From the NCBI GenBank assembly GCA_023213395.1, contig CM041465.1, positions 91,271,741 to 91,335,740 on the forward strand: 64,000 bases of DNA. The letters are read 5' to 3'. Positions 11,601 to 24,710 of the stretch are shown here, in pieces. The notes below the pieces were generated by a model, which saw only the letters and a list, made by a program, of their open reading frames with translations, did no database searches and was not told the DNA's origin. Position numbers and translations under genes: made by a program. Numbering within the stretch: the stretch's first letter is position 1; every line of letters begins with the position of its first letter. The DNA comes from Cycas panzhihuaensis (lineage: Eukaryota; Cycadophyta).

Positions 11601-13480
11601 TAGATATAGTAGCAAATCTAAGTCTATCACTTTATAGATACAAAAACTAAGAAAATATATGTGAGTAGAAATGTTACATTAGATGAAGCTACTTCAATAA
11701 AAGGGATTTTATCTACACCTAAAAGGGCATAATAATAGAATAAAATATAAAGTATCTAAACAAATAAGTAATAGATTAGGAAGAGAATTCATTTCATGAA
11801 GAACATGGAATGATAACTAAAACAAAAGGATAGGAAAGTACTCCTAAAAGAAAACTATGTAGATGGTACTTAAAGACTATAGAATAATCAAAAGGAGATG
11901 TTTCTAAACAAAAAACAAGATCTCAAAGGTATCAAGTATTAATCTTTTGAGTTGAACCTCAGAGCTATGAAGAAGCTTATCAAAAGGTAAAATGGCTAGA
12001 AGCCATAAATAAGGAAATGCTCTCTATAAAATAAAATAATACTTGAGAGTTTGTTTCTCCACTTAAAGATAAATCTATTATAAGGTACACATAGGTTTAC
12101 AAATAAAAGAAAAATATAATGGTAGCATTGAAAAGTATAAAACTAGATTAGTCACAAAATAATATATTTAGACTACATGTATTGACTATGAAAAAGCTTT
12201 TACTTTAGTAGAAAAAATGATAACCATCTAGATAGTTATAACTATGGAAATATAATATAGATAGGAAATTATGCAGCTTGATATAAAAAGTATCTTTCTA
12301 AATGGTAATCTAGATGAAGAAGTATACATAGAGCAACCACTAGGATACATGAAAAAAAGAGAAGAAAATCTAGTTTGCAAATTAAAAAAGGATTTGTAGA
12401 GCTTAAAACAAACACCACAAACTTGGTATACAAAGCTATATTATCATCTCTAAAAGAAAGGATTTAATAGGTGTAAAGTTCATCTAAGTCTTTATATTAA
12501 GAAATAAAAAGAAGACTTGACTACCATAATTACTGTATATATAGATGATATTATTGTTATAGGTAATAATCATGAAATAATCAAATAAGTGTAAATACAA
12601 ATAGAAAATAATTTTAAAATGATCGATATGGGTCCACTTCATTACTATATTGCTATAAAATTTAATCAAGCAAGAAATGATATTTTTATTTCACAGTTAA
12701 AGTATGCCAAGAATCTTTTCAAAAGGTTCAATATGGAAGATTATAATTCTTATGTCACACCCATGAAAACTGGATATGTTTTGATGGCTGATAAAGATAA
12801 TCATCAAGTAAATGAGGCACACTATAGATAATTGGTTGGAAGTCTTATTTACTTTATAATAACTAGATAAAATATATATTTTTCTATAGGAATTATTTCT
12901 AGATTTATGTATAATTCTAATGTTACTGAAATACTACTAAAAGGATCCTAAGATATATTAAAGGTAAATTGGACCTTAGATTGCAGTATGTTAAAATAAA
13001 CAAACCAAGTTTAATTGAATAGAGTGACTCAAACTAGGTAGGTAAACAACAAGAAAGAAAGTCTACATCAAGATATTATTTTAGTCTTAGATCAAGTGTA
13101 ACATCATGGAGTAACAAAAATAAACCAACTATAGCATTGTCATTAATAGAACCATAGTACAAAGCTATAATCAACACAACCTATGAAGTGACATTATTAA
13201 GATAACTTCTTAAAGATTTAAATCAAAGTTATCTTAAAGAAACTATGTTTTTTTATGATAATCAAAGTGTTATCAAACTTATAGAAAATCATATCTTTTA
13301 TGTAAGAACTAAACATAAAGAAGTACATCACCATTTTATCAGATAAAGGGTTCAAAATAAAGAAATCAATCTAAAATATTATAGTACTGAATGATAAATT
13401 ACATGCATCTTCATAAAGCCCTTACCAAAAGAGAAGTTTCAACATCTCAAGAATCTACTAGGAATAAAAAAGAAAAGGAT
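8640..13480 (+). pseudogene. copia-2 gag-pol polyprotein, decayed
   Basis: Gag occupies roughly 9200-9960. Two CCHC-type knuckles follow at about 9990-10110 (CYHYGIPRHFAINY and CYCGRFGYLPSNYF), both damaged. Protease is at about 10230-10400: FINFGASNHMT, where the catalytic Asp is now Asn. Integrase (10850-11550) includes LRTYRGGEY and, after a nested solo LTR, VINTTI and the SPIRAVDRIYLEEVW stretch. RT (about 11950-12840) has VYIDDIIVIG near 12532-12560 and DMGPLHYYIAIKFNQ. RNase H (12840-13400) includes SRYYFSLRSSVTSWSNK and HKEVHHHFIR. A 70-codon open stretch at 12619-12831 is simply an undamaged part of RT. Stops are frequent, mostly TAG and TAA. Confidence 0.88.
11125..11385. repeat. Solo LTR (or small LTR-like insertion) inside copia-2 integrase
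   Basis: A 261-bp block starting TATGGTGAG and ending ATGTAACA, flanked by perfect CTAAT repeats (11120-11124 and 11386-11390). Removing the block and one CTAAT rejoins the integrase reading as KDVSNVY then AEVINTTI, the expected copia sequence before the NRSP region. Its first 20 bases form a perfect hairpin (TATGGTGA/TCACCATA), and another inverted segment lies at about 11145-11175. No second copy is in the window, so family assignment is open. Confidence 0.82.
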
Positions 13481-13497
13481 AAAATATTAAGAGAGGG

Positions 13498-13714
13498 TGT
13501 TAGAATATCAATGCTCTATCCTATGTTTCTACTTAAGGGGTCTCTTATGTATAATTAAGGGTCATGTGACATGACCCTCTTCTATTTAAGAATGACACTT
13601 GGTATACATGTACTGGGCCTTTTTTATAAATTAATTATATTTATATGAGAGGGAAACTCTCACCTATCAATAAAGAAAGATCATTCTCTTTTGAAAATTA
13701 GTCTTTCTTCATCA
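13498..13714 (+). repeat. 3' LTR of copia-2
   Basis: Starts TGTTAGAATATCA and ends TTCATCA. It aligns with 8370-8588 end to end, including AGAATGACACTTGG and TCTCACCTATCAA. Confidence 0.93.
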
Positions 13715-15140
13715 ATCATTTTGGTAACTACCATGCCTTTTTTAGATTTATAATTAATAATTTATTAGTCAAACTCTTGTAAAAGGAGTGCCTATTTATC
13801 TGCTTACACTATGAAGATGGCTTTTAGTAAGTAAGAAGTAAATATATTCAGATTGGGCAATCACATAGGTAGTATTTCCAAGGAGTTAATGATGTAGTTT
13901 TTTAGTGGAAAAGATTGAAGATAAGAATTATTTTTCCAAACTAGAGTAGTTCAGTTAATTGGAAATGAGAGTTCTACTTATAAAATAAATAGCTTGCTCC
14001 ATGCTAAATTCATCTTCATGGGAAAGCATACCCCCAAAGGATTCTTCTGTGGAAGATATGTACAAGATGAAGGGCTTGATAAAGATGTGAAGAGCAAGTA
14101 TAGGGGTTAAAACTAAGGCCTATTTTAACCTAACTAAATATTCTTAGATAAGCATAGCTTATTTTCAAGAAGCCCCTTTCTTAAAAAGATTAGTGAGAGG
14201 CTTAGAATTTAATGAAAAATCTATAATAAACCTTTGTAAAACGCCCAACTTGCCAAGGAAGTACTTTACTTACATTTGATTTTAAGGAGGTGGTATCTCA
14301 ATGATGGCCCTTATATTTTTAGGGTCTACTTTAATACTATCTCGCGAAACTATGCTTCTTAGCATTTCACTTACTGTAATGACAAAAATACATTTACTTA
14401 GATTAAGATAATGATGATACTTGTTATATCACTTAAAGATGGTTCTTAAATCTAGAATGTGATCTTTTCTATAACAAGATAGGGCTAACATGTCATCAAG
14501 GTGGGTGGCTATTATAACTCTAATTTAGTCATGAAATATAAAAATCATTACCCATTGATAAGTGGCTCCAATATTTTTAGGCCTAATGACATGACCTTAT
14601 AGGTAAATGTCCCCTATGGAGTTATAAAAGTTGTCTTATAATGGTCTTTAGGTGAGATAAGAATCTAATTATATCCTAGAAAGCTATCCATGAGGGACAT
14701 AACCTTAAAACTAACTATTTGATCCTAAATTTAGTCAAAGAATAAGAGGGGAAAATTATCTTTTAGGCAAGTATTATTGATGTCATGAAAGTCAATACAC
14801 ATCTAAATTAATTCATTCTTCTTATCAATAGGGACAATGTTGGATACCAATTATGAGTAAACAATACTTTTGATAAAACCTACTTTCAATAGCTTCTCAA
14901 CTTTTTATTTAATTACAAAAGATAGGCAAGGGTAAATAAGTTACTACTTTTGTCTCTTAGATTTGGCTCCTAGGATTATAGTGATATTGTGAACTATGAT
15001 GTTAGGGTGAAGACCTTCCATGTCGCTATAATCCTAGGAAAAAACTAACTCAAACTCTTAGAAAAGATCCTTGAGTTATGTTTAACTTCCTTTAACAAGT
15101 AATCTACTCCACCTTTGATGATTCTTAGAGTGCCGTCAAT
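13715..15140 (-). pseudogene. Ty3-gypsy copy A: reverse transcriptase and RNase H
   Basis: Minus-strand RT from about 14900 down. MCIDFHDINNTCLKDNFPLL corresponds to the VC.DFRDLN.AC.KD.FPLP block of plant Ty3-gypsy RT. FMDSFLGYN and KTTFITPWGTFTYKVMSLGL follow, and then GLKNIGATYQ. The YVDD region and thumb lie around 14250-14500 and are heavily damaged. RNase H runs at about 13740-14250 and ends with ALLLQEFD, the tether region that leads into the integrase beyond copia-2. All frames carry stops. This part of the element is missing from copy B. Confidence 0.85.
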
Positions 15141-16755
15141 TTTTAGATCTACACCTATCATTTTGCCAATAAATATGGCATTTCTTCCTTAAAGTGAGGT
15201 AGGGTAGGACTTATAAAAGATGGAGGATATTATGAGGGCTGATATGGGCTAGGCAAAGGTGACTTAGGATGCAAGTACTTATCAAAGATAAGCTTTTGAC
15301 GATTAGGTAGAAGGTTGGGCATAACTTTGTCTAAGTGCTCAAGAATTGCTTCATCATTCTTGAAATGATTAAGATGAAGGAGGTCTCTAAGGATAGATCC
15401 TTTAGGTTGAGTAAGAGGATGATGAAGTAAATCTAGGGGAGATGTATTTGAAAGGAAGACATGGGCTTGATTTCGAAGCATATTTATAATTGTGGGAACA
15501 TGGGATGAGGAACCAATTTGATTGGGAAATTCTCAATTTGATTACATAATTTAATAAAAGTTAAACATATTAGTTAGGGGAAGTTTTTAGGAGGAGATAC
15601 ATGAATGAGAGGAGGTAGTGTATCCTCCTAAACATTTGCCTTAGTTGAGAGAGAGGTAGTAGTGATCATGTTGATTTCTATAATTTCTCTTTTTTATGTT
15701 AGATTTAATTTGGGAGGGTTATCTCAAGAGGATATCTTATCTTCTAGTGATAAGAGATCTAAATGCCTCTTCATAAGAAATTTCTCACTATGCCCAATTG
15801 AATAAAGTTATCTTAAGGGAAGACTCATGATAGGATGCTTCATTAGATGAGAGGATAGTAGCTTAAGAGGAATGTACTTATTGAGAAGAATGAGAAATAG
15901 ATGTAATGGTGATCTAGGCATCTTCCACATGATGTAGGCAAAAGATACATCTAAAATTTGACTCATAAAAGGATAAGCCTAATGAAGTGGTTTCTTGAGA
16001 TAAACAAGAACTATCTTGAAGTATACCATCATCATCATTAGTTTGTGGTGAAGAAGAGGAGGCTTGATAAATCAAGTCTTGTACTATTTAAGTAGGATTG
16101 ATTAAGCATCTTTTAGAGCAAAGGGGTAAAGTCTCTTCTATAGAGGTAGGAGTACATATAAGAAAAAGTTCCAAATCACTTTAAAATATTTCTAATTATG
16201 ATTCACTTGATAAAGAACTTTCCCCTAGGGGAATAATATTAATCATATTAACACTCTTAACTTCCTACTTAGGTGTTGAAAGAGACTTAGTGGCAAAGTA
16301 TTATCCAAAAACCCAAAGATTGGAAGAAATACTCAAAAGAGTTAGAGGGATCTCTTATTTCCATGATAGTTTTTACAAATAGAATAGACTATTTAACATG
16401 TCTATTCTTTCATGGCATGACCTTCAACACCCCTTCATGAATGAATTTAAGCTCACCAAAGAGCGATAAATAAATAATGGATACCCAGTTGATCTAAGGC
16501 CTCACTAGTAAGATATTGTATTCAAAGTAAAGGTTAATGATGGTGAGGTTGATCATAACTATTTACCCTTCTAAGATTAGGGGGAGAGTGACTTGTCTTA
16601 AGGGTATCCTTTAGTTCTTATCATATCCTTAACAAATCCACTCATAAGGTTCATAAACAACAATCTCTAAATCTTCTATAAGATGAAGGGGGATTGTGTT
16701 CACTAATGAGCCTTCATTAATAATAACACATCAGATGTTAATTTCATCTTTATAT
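15141..16755 (-). pseudogene. Ty3-gypsy copy A: protease and protease-RT linker
   Basis: The minus-strand linker ahead of RT includes an 83-codon open stretch (15230-15481) rich in Pro and Leu (DLLHHPLTQPKGSILRDLLH, KSPLPSPYQP). Copy B carries a closely matching frame at 54461-54880, so the linker is a family feature and not chance. The protease-like region is near 16450-16700 on the minus strand: a VMINLTIINLYFEYN type strand with a degraded active site. Between them, 15500-16400 is low-complexity acidic/serine-rich coding-like sequence with many stops. The solo LTR at 16756 interrupts the end. Confidence 0.65.
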
Positions 16756-17373
16756 TGTTGAGAATACAAGGTCCCAACCCTTAAACTGCCACCAAGATCT
16801 AACTTATTCTTGCAATTGGTTATAGAAATTAAAACTAAAGATTACATTCAAGTTCTTAAACTAGAGATAAAACGAATAAACTAAACAAGAAATCCAAGCA
16901 CATAAATACACTCGATATAATGTGGTAAAACCCTAGCATTGTGCTAAGGAAACATCCACACAGGAAAGGTATCGATCTTTATTATCACAGAATGGAGAAA
17001 ATGTACATAATCATGTAGCAAAGTGCTCACAGCAACAACAACTAGCTACCCAACTCCTCATAGTATATTAAACAACCTCAACATAATGAAATATGCCCTA
17101 AAATGGACTATATGAGAGAGTCATGCAAGGCACAAATCTAGACTATAGAATCTAGGGTATTTTTATCAAACGACCCTAATTCTCTTTACAATTTAATATA
17201 GTTTCTAGTACTAATTTTTTGGGTTGGGGGCTATCACCCCCAAACCCTGCACCCCTCTGGCCAAGGGGGGCTCTCATCCCCCTTGGAACCCCCCAAAGAA
17301 GGTTTTAGGGGAACCCGCACTGCCAACATGCCAAAATTTAAGCCTCTAACCATTGTTGTCACATTACCCAACG
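16756..17373. repeat. Solo LTR of the copia-1 family
   Basis: A 618-bp block aligning with both copia-1 LTRs: TGTTGAGAATACAAGG at the start, then CCACCAAGATCTAAC, AACATCCACACAGGAAAGG and the hairpin at 17261-17286; ends CCCAACG (terminal A changed to G). Flanked by perfect TATAT (16751-16755 and 17374-17378), though the right flank is an AT microsatellite. Copy B has no insertion at the matching place (near 56155-56170). No internal region is present, so this is most simply an LTR-LTR recombination product. Confidence 0.92.
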
Positions 17374-17398
17374 TATATATATATATATATATATATAT
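17374..17398. repeat. (AT)n microsatellite
   Basis: Uninterrupted TA/AT dinucleotides directly beside the solo LTR; copy B has only GTATATTAA at this place, so the tract expanded in copy A, perhaps from the duplicated target TATAT. Confidence 0.9.
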
Positions 17399-20165
17399 CA
17401 ATGTAGAATAGAAAGGATATCATTAGGGTTCCTTTTCTTCTCATTAGGTAAAATGGAAGGATCAAAAGAAAGGGTAATACTTATTGGGAAACTAGAAATA
17501 AGAACCCTAAGGCATCAAGTAAGAGTTGATGTTGCTCTAGGTAACTCTGCAATAAATCCATAACTAAAATCTCAACAAGAATAGTCTTCAACTTGTCAAT
17601 TGATGAGAAAGATCCATATTTCATGGTGGAAGGGATGGACCTAAAATTAATAGGCCTAGGTGGGACAAGGGGCAATGATTCAAGGGTTTTAGTTGGAAAA
17701 TCTTTAGGAGATTTAGATATAATTAGGTTCCTTATTACTTTGACCATATTAATTATTCTCTTAGTCTCACCACCTTTAGCATGGTTGGTTTTAGTTGTTA
17801 CTCTATTTTTGACCTCTCTTAGGTGAGTTGGTACATTTATTGTTGGGTTTAGAACCTAAGAACTCATTATCACTCATGTCATTTTATTTAGTATTTCCTT
17901 TATTTTTGTCCTTAGTGTGCTTAGGATTGTGGTCAAGTAAAGGGTCCTTATAGATTAATTTGTCTTGATTTATCTTAAAAGTAGGATTATTAGTACTTTG
18001 AGACTTATGACCCATGGAATAAACCACATGGCACTCATCTCAATTATGAGTGTTAATTTTATACCAAGAACACCAAGGAGTCATGTATGGTAGGAGAGTA
18101 AGAGGGTCTTATTATTTTTTCCCTTCAACATAATGAATGACTTTAGTTTCTTGCTTATAATCAAGAGCAATAGGATTTTTAACACATAGATTAGTATCGA
18201 TAGTATTCTCAAGGACTCTAATAGAAGAAGTATAATGATCATATGTATGGTCACCTTAATTAGGTTTCGTCCCTTGAGAGAAGTCATTTTCCAAAGTAGG
18301 CTTGCCAATCTTTTTTATTCCTACTTGAATCTCAAAAGCTTTGAGAGCTAAATATTTATCAATAACTTCCTCGTAGGCTTGAGGACCTCTAAATAAACAT
18401 GAGGTCTTAAAGCCTAGTAAAAATATCAAATAAAGGCACGAATCAAGGTGGGAGTGGCAAGCATGGATTAGGTCTAAGAATTATCTTACAAAGTTGTGAG
18501 ATGACTCATCATTATTTTGTTTGATAGATATAAGAGACTTGATACTCATTTTAAATGGCCTAGTAATATCAAAGTAGTTGATAAAAGCATCAACTAACTA
18601 TTGGAATATGAAGTTGGAAGCAGGTTGAAGGCAATAAAACCACTTTAAAGTGTCACCTTGAAGTAATTTTAGAAACAACCTCATCATAACATAATCATAT
18701 GGTAAGAAGTCAATACATGCAAGTGCAAAGTCTTGCACATGTTTAACATTATCTTGTGTTGATTCTCTAGAGAATTTTAGTAAATTAGGAATAAAAGGAG
18801 GACTTATTAGAAAAATGGAGTTCTCATATAGTCCACAAATGGCCTCTTGGGCCTCAAAGTAGAGAGGGGTTGAGAAGGAATCTACTAATAATCAATGGAA
18901 GGGTTATATGAGGGTTACTCATATTATAGAGGATGGAAAGGAGTGAACCATGTAATAGGGTTGAGGTGCATTCCTATCTATAAAATGGGATACTATTGAG
19001 ATGAAGGAATATATTATAGAGAAAGAATTGTATACCATAGGTATAATTACTAAGCATAAACAAGTCTAAGACCATGAAATGATATGGGCCCTTTAGTTGC
19101 ACTAGGTATTTGCTATTGAGGGATGTGATGATCGACATGAGGAACATGATTACAAGGACTTTTGTATGAGCCTTGGGCTCTAACATAGGTGTAATATATG
19201 GGAAATGGAGGATTGTATGGTGTAGGTCCTTTATAAGACTAATAGGTGGAGGTCTCCTATTATATGCCATATGTTGATGAGGTGAGGGAAAAGGATTCCC
19301 TTGACTAAGGTGGGAAGCATCATGAGAAGGGATAATACCGATGGATGGAACATATAAGGTGGTATTAGGGAACCTAAGACATCATATAAGAGATGGACCT
19401 CTATTAGGCCTAGCATTAGGGAACTGATATGACATAGAAGATTGGTGTATATACCTCAAAGTAAGTTATAGATCTTGGTTAGTGCTCTCAAGTGGGGCAT
19501 CAAATGAGATATGAGGCATAGGAGGAACATGGGACCCTCCTTGCATGGTGTTAGCCTATCCTTGGATTGAGAGTGAAGTGGCCCAATATCTCCTATCTCA
19601 TTAGGGGGAATAAGAGGTACTGTTAGGGTAAAAGTATGAGAAGAACAGGGTGGAGGAGGAGCATTAGATGGATAGGGATGGTCAAGAAGTAGAGGCTAAT
19701 ATTCCTTAAGGTATGTCTTAAATTACTCCTAATGCTACTCATGTGGTGGACGAATAGGTAATGATATGTTGTGAGTATCTTGATAAAAGGTACCCTAATA
19801 TCCTAGGATGGGTATAAGAGAGTAGATCCTAGTGATAAAGGGTTAGAAAAATGGATGTGAAATATGGTCTACATATACCTCTTTATGAATAAGAGTAAAG
19901 GCTACCAATGAAGGATCCTCTAAGTGTAGTTTGGGGTATTTAGAGTAGTCTTTCTCTATAGGGACTTTTTATAAATTAGTAGAGCCTTTATGAGGATGAA
20001 CATGTATCTCATAACCCTCTAATTAGAATAGGCCTTATAAGTCACATAACCTTCTCAGGCTTTATAGTCTTCATAGTGATCATACTTAGAGTCTTGAGGA
20101 GGGAGGCCTTATTGCCTCCTTGATTTCCTTGATTGAGTAGGATGAGAAAGAATCTCCATTGAAAT
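17399..20165 (-). pseudogene. Ty3-gypsy copy A: gag
   Basis: Minus-strand gag. The proposed start is ATGGAGATTCTTTCTCATCC at 20141-20160, matched in copy B near 58920. A proline-rich, tyrosine-rich N-terminal part runs to about 18850. The core at about 18330-18800 is a recognisable retrotransposon gag domain: HVQDFALACIDFLPYDYVMM, QGDTLKWFYCLQPAS, then a LVDAFINYFD stretch and HNFVR. A spacer at 17400-18330 includes open stretches in several frames. No CCHC knuckle is clear. Stops such as TAG for CAG break the frame. The neighbour toward lower coordinates is protease, as expected for a gag-pol element. Confidence 0.75.
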
Positions 20166-20890
20166 GGGGATGCAAAGTTAGCGATGCAAGCTCAATAAAA
20201 TGATAAGAACCCTAAATAAGAATGAAGGCTTTTATCCAATCAAGGATACAAAGAAGTAGGTGCAAAACTAACTAAGAAATATTATCTTCTAAAGGATCTC
20301 AAGTAGATATGAAATATCTAGATCTAAATCATGCAACTAGAATGTTTTAGTAACTCCTCAATATGGTTACCATAAATGATTTTATGTCTTGGAGCCAATC
20401 ACCTATTAGATCTAAATGAAATGAAACTAAGTTGATATGTCTCAAGATTTGACCTTTTAACCAACCTTTTTGAATACGTCTCTTTACTTATGCTCTAGAT
20501 AAAAAATATATAAATTAAACTAACTTACAAATTAAACTATTGCATATATGCATCATGAAATCAAATAAAATCCAACAACTATTACTATTCAAATTAATTG
20601 AATAAGTAAAATAAAAGTCCCTTTAATTTCGAGGAGGTCACAAACAACTTTTTAATAGGTAGAAAGATCACTGAGGATCTTTACCCCAAAGCTAATATCC
20701 TAGGTTCCCTCTATTTCTATCATGAAATCCCTTGTATAGATAAAAATTTAACCTAGACCTCTATACTTACCAAAAAATGAGTAATCTACATGACATGAAC
20801 TAAATATTAAGAGGACTAATGAGTGTGAGGATCCATTAGAGCTTAGACCCTAGATTAATGACCCTATCAAGGGTCAATTACTAAGGACTC
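20166..20890 (-). mobile_element. Ty3-gypsy copy A: 5' leader, proximal part
   Basis: Non-coding segment upstream of the gag start. It aligns with copy B from about 58936 to 59715, including the TTGGAGCCAATCACYTATTA block and a short hairpin TGACCCT/AGGGTCA near 20860-20880. The insertion at 20891 splits it. Confidence 0.75.
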
Positions 20891-21222
20891 TAAAGGTTTA
20901 AAATCATGGAGACAGAGCAGAGCAGTAACCAATTATTTAATCCATTATAGAGTAAGAGCATAAACCAAATCACATTCATTGAGTCATGTTTGAGAGTATT
21001 ATAGATTTCCAAATAGTGGTGGTGTCAAAAGACACCAAGGTTTATCACCTCAAAAAATATATAGTTTGAGGGAGGAGGGAAACCTCCTCAACCTCTAAAA
21101 TTTAAATAATATTAAAATAATACTTAACCCAAGTGAACATTAACCTTACCTGACTTACCTTGATATGTGTTTGCTCACATGTGCAAAAGGTGGGAGTGGA
21201 GTGATGAGTATTAACTTTAACA
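20891..21222 (-). repeat. 3' LTR of the gag-only element
   Basis: Starts TAAAGGTTTAAAATC and ends ACTTTAACA. It aligns with 24724-25053 throughout, sharing GAGGGAGGAGGGAAACCTCC, a small inverted block. Confidence 0.92.
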
Positions 21223-21421
21223 TTCTCCCCCTTAATGGTTATCATGACTATCTTTACTTTTCTTTGAATTTGTGGTACATGTATTTGATGAAGACTTTGA
21301 GAGAGTGATTGAACAAATATCCTTTAGCTTTGTGTTCATCTTCCTACATCATTATCTTTACAAAGTAGTTTCCTTAAACATAGTAAGGTTTAAGTGATCT
21401 CCAAGTAGGTGTGACTTTCTT

Positions 21422-22033
21422 CTAATGGAGAAGAGTGGCTTCATCTTTTACTTTATCTTCTGGATTCTTTGTCTTGTGAGAATCGATCAAGTCATAGGTA
21501 CATACAACAGTATCAATTGCATCATTATGATCATCCATTTTATTTAAGTCATCAACATTAGCCTTTTCAACATAGAACACATACTTTGTCATGTGTCTTA
21601 CATGTACAACATCATCAACATAGTTAAAATCATTCAAATCTAAGGTTTATCCCCCATAAATTTATTCTAGAATATCCCAAATGGATTTGGATGTAGTTAA
21701 CTCACTAAAATTAATGAATACATCATCATTTATTGTGCTAAAGATTAACGCTATGACTTCATTATCATTTCTTAAGTTTTCTTTATAATTTTATTCATCC
21801 TCTAGGTAACCATATTCAACAAATTTCTAAAGGTTATTTGAACTAAGATGTTTTTTTAATAAGTCTTTCCAAATGTGAAAATTAGTCCCATTAAATGTGG
21901 GAATTAATACATCATATAAATACCTTGCCATTTGCAAAACTTTTAGTTTATGAACTAAAATAAATAGATGAATACCTTTAATGAATGAATAACATAAAGT
22001 AGGTAATAAATGCTTTTCAACAAATTCCAACAT
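21422..22033 (-). pseudogene. copia-type gag of the gag-only element
   Basis: Minus strand from 22033. After an N-terminal stretch, YLYDVLIPTFNGTNFHIWKD resembles the start of plant copia gag (family motif: L.G.NY..W). Downstream, NDDVFINFSELTTSKSIWD and then the ILE.IYGG motif match the A..W.IL...YG region. Isolated stops (TAA, TAG) and one open block of 71 codons (21422-21637) with an acidic Asp-rich stretch follow. No zinc knuckle, protease or RT was found after it. Confidence 0.7.
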
Positions 22034-24710
22034 AAATCCCTTAATTAATGTAGGTAAGTAATGAGATAAAATACATATCCTTTTAAGACAAATATTTTTC
22101 TTTAGGATGGAATTAAATCAATCAATGATTTTATGTAAACCTTAAAAGTAAAGGGCTAAAGTGAGCTAAACATAATTTAAAATATATATACTATCTTTCA
22201 GATGAATGCCTTCATAAATCAATGAAAAATAGCTTGATAATAAAGGAAAATATATGATTCAAGAATATTGTTTGCAAGATGAATTTCATGAGGGTTTAAA
22301 TAAGCTTTAAAAAAGAATGAAGTGCTTTGAATACTTATATGCAATAGAATTCACCTTAAAAGGCTTTGAAATCTTGAAATAAAACCAAGTAAACCTTTAC
22401 TATATAGATGAAATCATTAAGAATAAATATAGGCTCTTTTAAATCAAAGAAATGTGTATATATATACTTGAAATATGCTTATGAAATAAACATTAAATGA
22501 ATAACTTCAAAGAGATAACAATTGGTCTAAATAAGCAATAAATAAGTTTTAGGAGAGCTTTGAATCAAATTTATAAGCTAAAAGATAAAATAAAAGCTTT
22601 AGAATAGGGTTGGAGTGCACCAGTTTAATGTTTTTGATCCAAAGGGGGATCCTTCTTTTTAGGAGGCCAAAATAGAGGTTAATATCTATAAAGACTCAAT
22701 TTGCAAGCTTCTAAAATAAGAAAGAGTTGCCAATAATTAATTAGTATTTTAATGATAAATAAATATGATGAGTTAGAGCAAAACTTTTACTTAAAATATT
22801 TAAAAATATATCTAATTAGGACCAAATAGGAGCCTTAACTTTAACTACTTCAAAGAGCTACAAAATAATATTAGATTAAAGTAAAAATTATTCCAATATG
22901 AAGAGTATTAAAAACTCTTTTCGATGAATCCAACCGTTTAGAAAATAGGCTCCTGGAGCTCAAGATATTAATGAATGTATATGAGGACCCTTTTAAGGAC
23001 TCAAAATGGAGCCATGAGGCTTAAATGCTAAAAATTTTAAATTAAGTCTTTATAGAATGATGTGAAAATAGTTATATGTAGATTAGAGATCCCTTAGTAT
23101 GTCTCAAGCTAAAGAAACTCAGAAAAAATTAATTTAATATTGCTAAAAATAATGAACTAAGTCAAATAGGTTAGCTCAACTTCACTGGCTTTGAAAACCT
23201 ATAAAATGGATTCAAATTAGATAAAACATTATACCAACATATAGAAAATCAAACTAACTTTCTGAAAAAATAGAAGGTTTGAAAAATAGAGCTTGTATAC
23301 TAGAGTTATTATAGAAAAGATGAAATGACCTCTTTAAGATTAGCAAAATAAGGGCTAAATAAAGAGGTCACTTCGAATAATTAAATCTCAGTGAAGAAGG
23401 TCTTAAATTTGACAAATGAGTAGTCCACACTGTAGCTCTTTAAAAGATAAATGCAATGGACCCAATTTTGTTGAAAATTAATAAGCTAGAGAGAAGATAT
23501 AGTAAAAAGAGCAATAGTAACATTTTGAGAAAAAATATAAATAAAACTTTATAACTAAAAAATGATTTAGCCATTTTAATACACAGGATAATGGTCATAT
23601 GGAGGTCAAGTGAGACTAGGGCCCACTGAATGAAAGGGGTTAAGATCAAATCGACTAGCCCAGACTTCAAATCACAATACAATATGGTTTAATTTGATTA
23701 AACCTTAGAATAAATAAAAAGTAATCTATTAAACATGTTATTGGATAATGTGACAAATAGAGTCGAAGGTTGATTAAAGAAATCAATGCAAACTCTTCAA
23801 AATCTAATCAAAATTGATCAGAAGATGGCTATGATAGATCCATAGTGAGGATCATTAAGAAAATGTTTCAAAAAAAAATAATTTTTAGTCTGTAAAAGGA
23901 GGAGAAACATGGTGACAACGTCACACATCCATAGAGATTGTATTTAGAGCAAATTTAAGGATACATATCAAAAAGTATGATTAGATTTCACAGATTAATC
24001 ACTAGGGTGGCTCCATAGAGGTTATATAGTAAGATATTTAACTAGAATAGACTAAAATAATGAAAAACCAGAGTGTAAATGGTGTACGAACTAAGGACAA
24101 CTGTGAGACGATGTATGACACAAAGAGCACAATGTTTGTGCTTAATATTATTTAAGACAAGGTGCAGGGTCTGGGTGCCTAATTTTTTAGAAAAGATTGA
24201 AGAAAAAGTTATAAAACATAATCCAAAAAAAAAAAAAGAGGACTACAAGGTTTTATGGATCACAAAGGGTACTTGACAATCTAAGGAGGATATCTCCACT
24301 TCTGGTGTGTGAAATGCCAAACATATTATTCCATTACAAAGATAACTCGACCATGATCGAAATTAGTAGTCACTTGATGGGGTTATGATCACTGGATTGA
24401 GAGATAGACTACTCTAAAGTTTAGGTTACTTGTTTGTTGAAAAGACTGAACTTAGAACTACTGAAAAAAATGATAAAAATTCTTTGAAAGACCATCCTTT
24501 TTCCTTCCAAATCACAATATCCTATACACAATTGAGTTTGTTATATAAGATCAGGAGTTAAATGTCTAAACAGAGCATATATGCATCAAATGGAGGTTAC
24601 TCACATTAATATGTTAAATATTCCAATAATAAACCTTATTGTAAACTTTAAAATAAAGGAGAATAATGAAAAAAATATAGTATATAATTGTCATTGATGA
24701 AACAGTGCAC
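22034..24710 (-). mobile_element. Long non-coding leader of the gag-only element
   Basis: About 2.7 kb between the PBS and gag with no domain I recognise on either strand. Short open frames at 23440-23682 (minus) and 24079-24276 (plus) have no similarity or coding signature that I can see. The length recalls large non-autonomous LTR elements, but a captured and decayed sequence is also possible. Confidence 0.5.

Larger units (their letters stand above)
8370..13714 (+). mobile_element. Complete Ty1-copia retrotransposon (copia-2)
   Basis: Plus-strand element of about 5.35 kb with LTRs at 8370-8588 and 13498-13714, PBS at 8589-8600, a polypurine tract AAGAGAGGG just before the 3' LTR, and gag-pol between. 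Flanks are ATAAT (8365-8369) and ATCAT (13715-13719), four of five identical, consistent with a worn TSD. It interrupts the RNase H/integrase part of gypsy copy A and itself carries a solo LTR at 11125-11385. Confidence 0.92.

Noticed and set aside
17481-17826. Overlapping open frames on both strands (17481-17747 minus, 17593-17826 plus)
   Set aside because: They lie in the gypsy gag spacer; only the minus strand agrees with element orientation and neither has a domain.
24079-24276. 65-codon plus-strand frame with many Arg and Cys
   Set aside because: Antisense to the gag-only element's leader, no similarity recognised, ends in a lysine run caused by poly-A.
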